Source: Promethearchaeota archaeon (GTDB lineage: Archaea > Asgardarchaeota > Lokiarchaeia > Sigyniarchaeales > SOKP01). Taken from it: a stretch of 64,000 nt of DNA. Positions 9,394-18,049 of this stretch are shown here, in pieces. Position numbers and translations under genes: made by a program. The notes below the pieces were generated by a model. It worked only from the letters and a program-made list of their open reading frames with translations, was not told the origin of the DNA and made no database searches. The stretch's first letter is position 1. Each line of letters starts with the position of its first letter. Location of the stretch: the NCBI GenBank assembly GCA_016839555.1, contig JAEOUA010000005.1, positions 96,595 to 160,594 on the forward strand, in the 5' to 3' direction.

Positions 9394-10596
9394 CTAAGGG
9401 AACTGTGGATTATCGTGATCTATATATTCCAAATATCGCTTTATAAATTGTCTTAATTGTCCAAAATTAGGAGATCTTCCCGTTCTCACAAAGATGGCAG
9501 ATAATGCATTTCCCATTAGAATTGCTTTAGGAGGATTTAGATCCCCTAATAATGCCGCGATTACTCCAGAATTGAAATGATCACCTGCAGATACTGTATA
9601 AGAAGGGTTTGAAGTATAGGCTTCTGTTATCCAATAATGTTGCATATTATTTTTTACAGTTATTGTAGCAAAATGCGGGGAATGAATTATAAGATAGGAT
9701 AATCCCAAGTCTTTGTTTATATTTTTACCCCCAGTAATAAAATCTTTAAAATTTGCTTTATTAGGGGTGATCTCAACGACAGTGTCTAAAGCTTTTGAGA
9801 TATCTATAGCTTCTTGATCATTTAGACTCAGCAATACGGGAATCTGATCCTCCATTTTTTGTAAGACATTTAGCATTTCAATAATTTCTGGTTTCGATCT
9901 CTTTTTAATATCCGCTAAATCCACAAAAAAAAGTTTCTTATTTATATCTTTAATAGAGGGGAATATTTCTTCCATTAATTTTTGCCAGATATTAGTTAAT
10001 TGTGGAAAAATCGACCAATATCCAAATCCTATAACGTTAGATTCTTCCATCCTTTTAATAAGGTGTTCTCTTGGAATTCTCTGTAGTAATGTTTCCCACT
10101 TAATTTCAAGAAGTCCTTTAATATCAGAAAGCATAACTTTTCCATCATTAAATTCCAATCCAATCGTTTTTCCTGGATTGGTGATTGAAATTGCATTGAT
10201 ATTTTCGTTTTGAATTAATTCATCATAAAGTGAGTTAATTTTAGGATAGCCTAAGGAAGCTAATAAAAATACATTTATGCCTAATGCGCTCAGAGCTTTG
10301 CTATTATTTGGGGCGAATCCTCCAGAAGTTTTTTTCTTTAAAAATATTTCAATATTTCCCGAACTCCCCGAAATTTGTTTTAATCTTTGTGAGAATTCGA
10401 TGATAGTAGCAAATTGCTTCCATTTTTCCAAATTATATCGTTTTTGAACTAGAGAATAAAGAAAATCGATAAATCCATCAATACCTAAAAATACCTTTTT
10501 TTTTGTTAAATTTACCTCAAATTCTTTATCTAATTCTTCTTGAATTGATTTAAAAGTTGGTAGTGTATTATCATAGGGATTTAATTTTTCATACAT
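9394..10596 (-). CDS. PfkB/ribokinase-family sugar or nucleoside kinase-like protein
   Basis: The two PfkB signatures are visible. Near residue 90 is the substrate glycine pair in SGGFAPNNSKALSALG, and near the C-terminus is SAGDHFNSGVIAALLGD, which carries the catalytic aspartate and anion hole (the usual motif is GAGD). At 400 residues it is longer than a typical ribokinase because of an N-terminal extension of about 35 residues and inserts in the centre. The substrate is not evident. The stop lies 47 bases downstream of nothing coding, and the exonuclease gene ends upstream on the same strand (gap about 47 bases), so the two may be co-transcribed. It may be an atypical member. Confidence 0.7.
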   Translation of the reverse strand: MYEKLNPYDNTLPTFKSIQEELDKEFEVNLTKKKVFLGIDGFIDFLYSLVQKRYNLEKWKQFATIIEFSQRLKQISGSSGNIEIFLKKKTSGGFAPNNSKALSALGINVFLLASLGYPKINSLYDELIQNENINAISITNPGKTIGLEFNDGKVMLSDIKGLLEIKWETLLQRIPREHLIKRMEESNVIGFGYWSIFPQLTNIWQKLMEEIFPSIKDINKKLFFVDLADIKKRSKPEIIEMLNVLQKMEDQIPVLLSLNDQEAIDISKALDTVVEITPNKANFKDFITGGKNINKDLGLSYLIIHSPHFATITVKNNMQHYWITEAYTSNPSYTVSAGDHFNSGVIAALLGDLNPPKAILMGNALSAIFVRTGRSPNFGQLRQFIKRYLEYIDHDNPQFP

Positions 10597-10643
10597 AAAT
10601 ATTCCATAATCTTTTATTGGTTCCTATAAATAAAAGCAAATTG

Positions 10644-11627
10644 TTATTCTAATAATTTGCTAAAAATTAAAGGCAAAGATATAAGATCATAATAATTATG
10701 GTCAATACATTCTTTAATTAATCCAATATATCTGTGTGGGTCTTTTAAATATTTTTTATAACATAAGCCCACTAAATTACTTGGTAATTCATTATTTCTT
10801 TTCCAATTTAAAAGATTCTGCTCAATGGTGGTTAATTGATAGTTCTTAAATTGTCCCTTATATTGTCTAACAACATTATGATATAAATCTATATGTCCAT
10901 ATTTAGTATTAATGTCTTTATATGGAGTATTTTCTTCAGAAATCATTGGATTCTCATCAAAATAATATAAAAATCGATTTGCTAAATAAGGAATATCAAA
11001 ACTTTTTCCATTATAGCTTATAAAACATTTAAATTTGGGAAATATATTTTTCCGTAATTGTTCGCAGATAGCTATTTCTTCTTCTAATCCTCTGGCAAAA
11101 TATTGGATAATCCTATATTTTTTATTATGATAAAATCCAATACCTACAATTATAATAGGACTATCATATATCCCTAATGTTTCTATATCAATAAAAAGAA
11201 AATCATTAATCAAAAAACAAAATGAAGTGTCTATATCATACAAATATTTATTTTGAGAAAGTGCTCGAAAATCCTTTTTCTTTACCTGATTAATTATTTT
11301 TTTGGCAAATTTGCTATATTTTAAATGCGTTAATAAATCATAAAGAGAAGAAATTCCTCTATTATATAAATAATTTTCTTTATAATGCCCGATATAATAT
11401 ACCGTTTTTAGATTAGTTAATACATTCCTTTTAGTCTTTTTTAAATTAAAGTTACAAGAAGTAGTATCACATTTCCATGAAATTTCTAATAATTCTCCTA
11501 ACCCATTAGAAATGATTCTTTGATTTTCAAAAAGTTCTTCTAATTTTTTACCTTTATAATCCTCTATTATATCAGTTATATTAAAGCTATTAAAGTTTTG
11601 AAAGAATTCCAATTTATCAAAGGGCAT
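10644..11627 (-). CDS. YprB-like RNase H-fold 3'-5' exonuclease
   Basis: The centre of the protein carries DEDD-type exonuclease features. LFIDIETLGIYD (about 150-161) supplies the first D-x-E pair. FISYNGKSFDIPYL (about 213-226) supplies the second acidic residue with its N-G-x-x-F-D context. DHNYYDLISLPLIF near the end supplies the last aspartate. This order fits the ribonuclease-H-like domain of the YprB family, which acts on nucleic acid ends. The N-terminal 130 residues contain two cysteines and no clear domain. A decayed copy of the C-terminus of a paralogue lies at about 20368-20480. Confidence 0.75.
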   Translation of the reverse strand: MPFDKLEFFQNFNSFNITDIIEDYKGKKLEELFENQRIISNGLGELLEISWKCDTTSCNFNLKKTKRNVLTNLKTVYYIGHYKENYLYNRGISSLYDLLTHLKYSKFAKKIINQVKKKDFRALSQNKYLYDIDTSFCFLINDFLFIDIETLGIYDSPIIIVGIGFYHNKKYRIIQYFARGLEEEIAICEQLRKNIFPKFKCFISYNGKSFDIPYLANRFLYYFDENPMISEENTPYKDINTKYGHIDLYHNVVRQYKGQFKNYQLTTIEQNLLNWKRNNELPSNLVGLCYKKYLKDPHRYIGLIKECIDHNYYDLISLPLIFSKLLE

Positions 11628-11703
11628 TATTATAATTATATAAATCGTATTCTTTAATAAGTGCTTCTGTGTGGAGATTTATTATGAAATTAAAAAAAGA
11701 AGA

Positions 11704-13048
11704 TTATTCAAAAAAGAGATCAATTCTCGGGATCGCATCTTGTTTTTTATTAGAAGGTTTTGTTTTAAAAAGTCTCCGAGATTCACTATCTTCTAACACA
11801 TAGTTAGAACCTCCACCATGAATCATACAATATGGATCTAATAAGCCTATTTGGTTAGAATATTGGCGTATAAATCCCCGCCCACCTAAGGTTCTAAAAC
11901 AATGAATAGAACTTTCAAATGCTAATTCTGTTGTTTGGATTTTTAAACCCATTGTATTTGCAGCCATTACTTTAGAAGCTCCAAGTTCAGGACGATCATC
12001 TAATTCCCGCGCATATTGAATTAATGCAGCAATTAGTAAATTAAGTTGTCGAATATTTTCCGAAATAGGAAATCTAATTACTTGATATTTATGTAATCTC
12101 CTGTCAAATTGCTCTCTATTTATGGCCCATGTATGAGAAAATAAGAGTTTTTTCATGGTATCTCCAAGAGCTTCCGCACTTATTATAAGTCTCTCTTCCG
12201 TTAATTGATGAAACATTATATCTAGACCATTTCCTTGAAGTAAATTTGCTTTTGGAACTTTCACCCGATCGAAAATTAATCGACTTACAAATGCATCTCT
12301 CATACCATAAGTATAAACTCTAGCAGCCCGAAAATTATTTAAGTGTTGATTTTTTGTATCTATAATTACCGCACCTAGTTGTCCATTATTTAATCTGCCA
12401 TACACTATTATATAATTCGCAATCATTCCATTAGTAATAAAAACTTTTTTGCCCTTTATTACCACTTCATCATCTTCTTCGATAAGCCGGTTTTCCATAC
12501 TAAAAATATCACTTCCTGCATTGAATTCAGTCATAGCGGATGCAGCTATTTTTCCATCAACAGCGACAGGTTTTAAAAACTGTTCTCTCTGATATTGATT
12601 GGCTTTATAATCTACGGGATTGCAATATAAGGTACCCCCGGCAAGACGACCCATTTCTATGCTCCAATTTCCCGCGATGTATCGTTCTGAATACTCTGAC
12701 CATCGACCACCACATAACGCATAAGCTATTAGTGCATTTCTCATTATTCGACCGATTTCATAATCATCATCTTCTTGCATAATCGTAGAATAATAGCCAT
12801 GATCAGAAAGTTTTTTCATGATCTTTATAACCAGCTGTTTTTTTTTTCTCTTCTATTGGCTCTTCCAGTAAGTAATTTAATTCTTCTAATGCTCTTAAAT
12901 CCTCATCTAATTCTTCTTCCAAGAATTCATAAAAAGCAGCTAGAAATTCTTTTTCATTTGATTTAAGTAAGGGATTATTCAATAAATCCAATTCGGGAAC
13001 ATAGCGCTGTATTCGGATTGGTCTAAACTCGGTGAGTCTGCTGTCCAT
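11704..13048 (-). CDS. Acyl-CoA dehydrogenase, interrupted by a frameshift in a poly-A run
   Basis: This flavoprotein should oxidise an acyl-CoA to the 2-enoyl-CoA and pass electrons to ETF or another carrier. It is read in two pieces, 13048-12803 and 12846-11704. They meet at a run of ten A (minus strand) at 12838-12847. With nine A the reading frame continues smoothly as ...EKKKQLVIKIMKKLSDHGYY. The flavin motif AMTEFNAGSD and the C-terminal helical bundle (LGGRGFIRQYS) are present, and the joined length is about 448 residues. At the place where family members have the catalytic Glu (YEGT), this protein reads MIHGGGSNY. The frame break may be a sequencing error, slippage or a real lesion. 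Confidence 0.8.
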
Positions 13049-13210
13049 TTTTATTAATATACCTTTTCCTTTTTAATAGTATTTCTAATCTACACTATAA
13101 TAAAAATAGATAAAAGCAATTATTTATTTCTATTTTTTTTTTAAAACCATTAGAATTTTCTCTTTGAGAATAATTCTCTTATTGAAATTTTGTTAAATTA
13201 AAAAAAAAAA

Positions 13211-13810
13211 TTAGAAAGTAAAACCCGCAGGTAATTCTGACTCTTTTGTACCCTCAGTTACAAATCTAAGATCTGTTATAGTATAAGTAGGATTTTTTGT
13301 ATTAAATATTGGGATTATATGCTTACCAATTTCAGGATCCCCAACTGCTAATACACTCATAAGAATTGTTACCACACCTTCGAATTCTACATTGATAAAT
13401 TTTATGGGGAGTGGTAACGTATTAAAAGCACCTGAGCGATGAGTAATAATAAATGAGTGAATCTTAGCAGTTTTTTTAGCAATATCTGTTAAATCTATCA
13501 CTGTCGTTTTTCTCAAACAATCGGGGCAATAAATTCTAAATGGTTCAAAAATAGATCCTTTTGCACCACACTTTTCATTATCACATCGGGTTGCCATTAA
13601 TTTCCCTTTTGAAAGTGATTCAAAAAAGATTGCTTCACCACCATAAGAATGTATATAAGTCATATCTCTTGGATTAGTTACACCAGCTAGTTTTCCCGTA
13701 TCCTTATTAAAAATGGGTTGATTCTTTTCAATAATATGAAACTTTCCTCTAGGTTTATAATTACCATTGATAATCTCAACAAATCCTTTTTCATTTTCAG
13801 TTTTTGGCAT
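13211..13810 (-). CDS. DUF35 zinc-ribbon/OB-fold acyl-CoA-associated protein
   Basis: DUF35 proteins pair a zinc ribbon with an OB fold and act as partners of thiolase-fold enzymes. Here the zinc ribbon is C-x4-C (CDNEKC) then CPDC at about residues 75-98, with a longer spacer than in the three other DUF35 proteins of the window. The OB-fold part follows (KIHSFIITHRSGAFNTLP...). At 199 residues it also has an N-terminal extension of about 55 residues. It begins 2 bases after the stop of the thiolase-like gene at 13813, so the two form an operon and probably a complex. Confidence 0.8.
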   Translation of the reverse strand: MPKTENEKGFVEIINGNYKPRGKFHIIEKNQPIFNKDTGKLAGVTNPRDMTYIHSYGGEAIFFESLSKGKLMATRCDNEKCGAKGSIFEPFRIYCPDCLRKTTVIDLTDIAKKTAKIHSFIITHRSGAFNTLPLPIKFINVEFEGVVTILMSVLAVGDPEIGKHIIPIFNTKNPTYTITDLRFVTEGTKESELPAGFTF

Positions 13811-13812
13811 CT

Positions 13813-15234
13813 TTAATCCTCCTTTATTAAATTATTTGGGTTCATTAATATTGTGCATGTAACATGAGAGCCGACACCAGCATGACTTATCGCAAGACCA
13901 CGTTTGGCTCCTTTCACTTGTAAGCTTGTCCAATCTTTTGGCTTTTCTCTTCCAAAATCATCCCATTTCTCTTTTGGTTCATGTATTTCATCCCACCTAT
14001 TCCAAATATGGTAACCTATTTCAGCAATCTGCATTAAGCCTGTTGCTCCAACTGCATGCATACATCCGATTAATCCACCAGAAGGATTGCTTGGTAATGC
14101 ACCTGGTTTATTTGTATTTGGATTAATGACATAAGCATCTCCAGATTCTATATAGTCTCGCCCTTCACCATAGGGTCTAATTCCAATGTCTTCATAAGTC
14201 TGAATATCGCTAATAGTAAAGGCATCATGTAACTCAACCACATCAAGATCTTCTGTTGGATCGACAACACCAGCCATATGGTAAGCATAATAAGCGGCAA
14301 TTCTTGCAGCGAGAAAGCTGGTGAATCCCGGGTATCTATCTCCACCAGGGAATCTTTTGCCTAAGTCATCATATTGACCTGGTTTTTCATTTGGAAGTAG
14401 TGGAATACTCATATCTCTTCTGTCTGCTACTCTTAATGTATGGCTGCCAGCACCAATAAAAATTCTTAATGGTTTATCGGTAATCTCATAAGCTGTTTTT
14501 TCATCACATACAATACCACAAGCGGCACCCACACTCATTAAACAACAATCTAAAACACGAAGAGGATGAGCAACAATTGGAGAGTTTAATACATCTTCTA
14601 CCGTAATTTTCATTGGACCATGGGCATGAGGATTCATTCTCGCATATCCTCTGTTTTTTACTGCAACTTCCGCCATGGTGTTTCGGAATGAAGGTTCCTC
14701 TTTTCCGAATATTTTCCAATATCTTTGAGCCATTACTGCATAATAACCCGTATAAATATGACCTAATGGGGTTTCCCAATCTTTGTCTGCTGCTGACGCT
14801 ATGAGATGATTACCCTCATCAGTCGGCACTTCATCCATTCTTTCCCATCCTAACGCCAGAGCACAGTCACTATATCCTGAAGCTATAGCTTTTACAGCTT
14901 CCCACATAGCAGACCCTCCTGTTGCACCACCCGTTTTTACGCCTATATTTCCTAAAGGATCTAGACCAAGTCTATCATGAATTAATGCTTCTCCAAGCAA
15001 TTGATCACCGAAATGATCGGCAAAGTGCCCATAGTAACATGTATGTATATATTGTTTCAACTCCGCCGGAGTCATGTTAACAAAATCAGCTGCAGCAGTG
15101 AAAGCTTGAATACATAACTCCTCTGTTCTTGTCTCTGGAAATGCTCTATCAAATTTGGACATACCAGCGGTTACTAAATAGACCGGTCGCATTAATTTTG
15201 GAATTTTTAATTGTTTATCTGAAAATTTAATCAT
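13813..15234 (-). CDS. Thiolase-fold protein (SCP-x/Ltp-like), catalytic Cys replaced by Gly
   Basis: The fold is clear from GGATGGSAMWEAVKAIASG, VLDCCLMSVGAACG, VELHDAFTISD and the C-terminal GCMHAVGATG. In human SCP-x the nucleophile lies in NNNCATGS; the matching stretch here is KTGGATGGS, so residue 103 is Gly. The HAVGATG histidine is kept. A true thiolase needs the cysteine, so thiolysis is unlikely. Ltp2-type aldolases of steroid side-chain breakdown are thiolase-fold, lack thiolase chemistry and need a DUF35 partner, which here is the next gene (2-base gap). The 473-residue length includes an extended N-terminus. The substrate is unknown. Confidence 0.8.
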   Translation of the reverse strand: MIKFSDKQLKIPKLMRPVYLVTAGMSKFDRAFPETRTEELCIQAFTAAADFVNMTPAELKQYIHTCYYGHFADHFGDQLLGEALIHDRLGLDPLGNIGVKTGGATGGSAMWEAVKAIASGYSDCALALGWERMDEVPTDEGNHLIASAADKDWETPLGHIYTGYYAVMAQRYWKIFGKEEPSFRNTMAEVAVKNRGYARMNPHAHGPMKITVEDVLNSPIVAHPLRVLDCCLMSVGAACGIVCDEKTAYEITDKPLRIFIGAGSHTLRVADRRDMSIPLLPNEKPGQYDDLGKRFPGGDRYPGFTSFLAARIAAYYAYHMAGVVDPTEDLDVVELHDAFTISDIQTYEDIGIRPYGEGRDYIESGDAYVINPNTNKPGALPSNPSGGLIGCMHAVGATGLMQIAEIGYHIWNRWDEIHEPKEKWDDFGREKPKDWTSLQVKGAKRGLAISHAGVGSHVTCTILMNPNNLIKED

Positions 15235-15235
15235 T

Positions 15236-15867
15236 TTTTATCACAGTATATTTTTAATTATATTTTTATTAAATATTTAAAATTTAAAAATTTATAAATT
15301 AGATATTTAAGATTAAAATAATCAAAGATTCTAATGCTTTAAAGAATTATTTATCTGGAGAAATAAGGAAGGGAATAAAGTTTAAGAATTTATAACATAT
15401 GATTAAAATTTATTATAAATCGGAATAGGTTTCAGAAGTTTCCGAACAGAATTGGGTTTAAGTCCCTGCGTCCGGAATAATTTGGCTCTATTGGGTTTTA
15501 TCAATTCCAAGAATATAGAAAAAGATTATACGAGTTTAAGAGTGAGAGCAGTATTTAGACCCATGGATCAACGTGAAGGTACCTTAAAGGATATTATACA
15601 CTGGGAAATAATATCCTAAATAATAATTTAAACTAATTTTTTATTTTTTTCTATAATTTTTGTATGGATTTCTATTAGTAAAACCATTCGATTAATCTAA
15701 AAAAGAATATATTTGTCTATTTTATGGTGGATTAATGATTTTGCATGAAAAACCTTTCTCTTTTTATTTAATTTCAACTTTTTTTGAAAAATACTGCAAC
15801 CTTTAAAAATAAGTATAACATAGTTATTAATTAAAACAATAAATTGAATTTATAAAAGTGATAATTT
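15236..15867 (+). other. Intergenic region with a short relic reading frame
   Basis: This 632-base gap separates the thiolase-like operon from the acyl-CoA ligase. Most of it is AT-rich with no recognised signal. A start-less open frame of about 66 codons occupies 15419-15619 on the plus strand and is described separately. A ttaaaacaataaattgaatttataaa stretch just before 15868 could serve as the ligase promoter. Confidence 0.4.
15419..15619 (+). pseudogene. Start-less open frame, possible gene relic
   Basis: Between a stop and the TAA at 15617-15619 there is an open frame with natural-looking protein content (for example GFRSFRTELGLSPCVRNNLA and later VRAVFRPMDQREGTLKDIIH). The local base composition is higher in GC than the flanks. 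The only internal ATG leaves 18 residues. I do not recognise the family. It is most simply the surviving tail of a lost gene. Confidence 0.3.
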
Positions 15868-17571
15868 ATGAGTCAAGAGAGATTTTGGACGAAGTCTTAT
15901 GATTCTCATGTTCCTAAGACCCTCGATTATCCAAAGGATGATTTAGGTACCATTTTAAGTAGATCTATGAAAAAATTTGGTGATAGAGTTGGTTTTTACT
16001 TCATGGATTATGAAATTCTTTTTAAAGATGTACTTAAAAACTCTCAAATATTTGCCACCTTTTTGCAAAAACATGGCTTGAAGAAGGGGGATGTCGTTGC
16101 TATCAATATTCCTAATACTCCGCAATATCTATTTGCTCTGTATGGCACGCTCATTGCAGGGGGAACATCCACGGGATTATCTCCTCTTTTAAGTCCTGTA
16201 GAAATGGCCTATCAATTAAATGATTGTAAGGCAAAATTTGTGGTGACGATGGATATTCTCTATGAAAAGGTTTTTTCAAAGTTTTTAGATAAAGTGCCTA
16301 GTCTAAAAGTCATAGTTCCCACAAACATATCGGAATACATGGGATTCTCAGGCTTTAAAGTTTTTATGGGAAAGTTAATCGGGAAAATTCCTAAGGGAAA
16401 AATGGGACCGTGGCCCGGCAAAACGGTGGTGCCCTTTTTAGAGGCAATGGAAACTCCTATCGATGTAAAGAAGGTAAAAATCGATGCTGAAAAAGATTTA
16501 GCTCTTATCCAATATACGGGCGGAACTACTGGAAGACCTAAAGGCACAGAAATTACCCATTTTAATTTAGCCGCAAATATGCACCAGTTTTATGCATGGC
16601 TTGATAGGGTAGATGGAACCGATATTACACTCAGTGCCTTTCCGTATTTTCATATAGCAGGGCTATTTATTGCGTTATATTTAACCTTTATTGGCTCAAC
16701 TCATGTAATAATTGCCAATCCCAGAGATACAGATCACATCATTAAGGAGATAGTCGACAAAAAAATCACGGTGTTTGGAAATGTGCCCACGCTATTTTTA
16801 ATGGTTCAGAGAAATCCTAAATCAAAAGATATTCCCGATGAAACCCTAAATAACATCACATTATGGGTTAGTGGGGCGGCGCCATTCCCGGCAGAAGCAG
16901 TAAGAGACTTTGAAAAGGAGTTCCATACGGAGAATAAGTTCGTAGAGGTTTATGGAATGACTGAATCGGCTGTCCTCGCGACAGTTAATCCTGCTAAGGG
17001 TGAGAAAAAGATTGGCAAAGTCGGTTTACCTCTGCCTGATACAGATGTGAAGATTGTAGATGTAGAAACCGGAGAAGAACTCCCAATTGGGCAACCAGGA
17101 GAAATATTATTAAAAGGACCTCAAGTGACCAAACGCTATTATAACAAACCAGAAGCAACTGCTAAGACTTATATAGAAGGCTGGCTTCATACGGGAGATG
17201 TGGGTGTTTTTGATGAGGACGGCTATTTAACCATTGTAGATAGAACTAAGGATATGCTCAGCGTGAGTGGATTCAAAGTTTACTCTGTCCATGTTGAGGA
17301 TGTATTAACTAAACATCCCGATATTCAACTTTGTGCCATAATTGGAGTTCCAAATCCTGATCGACCTGGAGCAGAAATCGTGAAAGCTATTATACAATTA
17401 AAAGAAGCAATTGAGCCTGATGATAAGACAAAAGCCTCTATTGAAAAATATGCTGAAGAAAATTTAGCAAAATATGAGATTCCAAAAATCTGGCAATTCT
17501 CAGAAGAGTTGCCAACTACCATGATCGGCAAAGTTTTAAAAAGAGCACTGCGAGAAGAAGAGAAGAAATAG
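15868..17571 (+). CDS. Acyl-CoA synthetase (AMP-forming), fatty-acid type
   Basis: The enzyme activates a carboxylic acid to its CoA thioester through an acyl-adenylate, using ATP. The P-loop-like AMP-binding motif YTGGTTGRPKGTEITH is at about residue 215, the VYGMTE motif (A5) at about 363, and LHTGDVG...DRTKDMLSVSGFKV (A7/A8 region) follows. The catalytic lysine lies in TMIGKVLKRALRE at the C-terminus. At 567 residues it is full length. Two further ligases sit at 41045 and 50408, differing in the acyl pocket, which suggests different acids. The gene is monocistronic. Confidence 0.9.
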   Translation: MSQERFWTKSYDSHVPKTLDYPKDDLGTILSRSMKKFGDRVGFYFMDYEILFKDVLKNSQIFATFLQKHGLKKGDVVAINIPNTPQYLFALYGTLIAGGTSTGLSPLLSPVEMAYQLNDCKAKFVVTMDILYEKVFSKFLDKVPSLKVIVPTNISEYMGFSGFKVFMGKLIGKIPKGKMGPWPGKTVVPFLEAMETPIDVKKVKIDAEKDLALIQYTGGTTGRPKGTEITHFNLAANMHQFYAWLDRVDGTDITLSAFPYFHIAGLFIALYLTFIGSTHVIIANPRDTDHIIKEIVDKKITVFGNVPTLFLMVQRNPKSKDIPDETLNNITLWVSGAAPFPAEAVRDFEKEFHTENKFVEVYGMTESAVLATVNPAKGEKKIGKVGLPLPDTDVKIVDVETGEELPIGQPGEILLKGPQVTKRYYNKPEATAKTYIEGWLHTGDVGVFDEDGYLTIVDRTKDMLSVSGFKVYSVHVEDVLTKHPDIQLCAIIGVPNPDRPGAEIVKAIIQLKEAIEPDDKTKASIEKYAEENLAKYEIPKIWQFSEELPTTMIGKVLKRALREEEKK

Positions 17572-18049
17572 TTTAAAAATCAATTTTTTTTAGTTTTCTT
17601 TTTATAAATTTCATTAAGATTTCAAATATTAATACTTAAAAAAAAACCTTATTTAGTTACTTTAAATATAAGCCTTATTAAGATTAACTTATAACCAAAA
17701 ATTCTTTTAATTTATTTATATATTTTTGTAGAAATCTGAACTCCTCGATTTTCTAATATTTTAATTGGTTGGAGATACTCCATAATTTTATTATAACTTA
17801 AATTAATTTCTTCAAAAGAAATTATCTTGTTATAATTTTGGGAAACACTTCTAGAAGATTCATCATTGCTTCTTTATAAATAAGTAATTAATTCTAATTG
17901 AATGATTTAACTTAATATTAATACTAATTAAATGATAAAATAATATTTATATTCTAAAAGGGATAAATGGATAGAAATTGACTGGTGTTTGATGATAAAA
18001 CTCCATGATATAATTAAAGTCGAATGATATATCTATTAGAAAAAACAAT
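17572..18049 (-). other. Intergenic region with a possible short relic
   Basis: This AT-rich gap is about 480 bases. On the minus strand 17716-17870 is open and reads like protein (EEINLSYNKIMEYLQPIKIL) but has no good start or recognised domain, so it may be a relic. Nothing else stands out. Confidence 0.3.

Noticed and set aside
14148..14779. Extra open frames within the thiolase-like gene at 13813
   Set aside because: They overlap the thiolase motifs in other frames and read as low-quality shadows.
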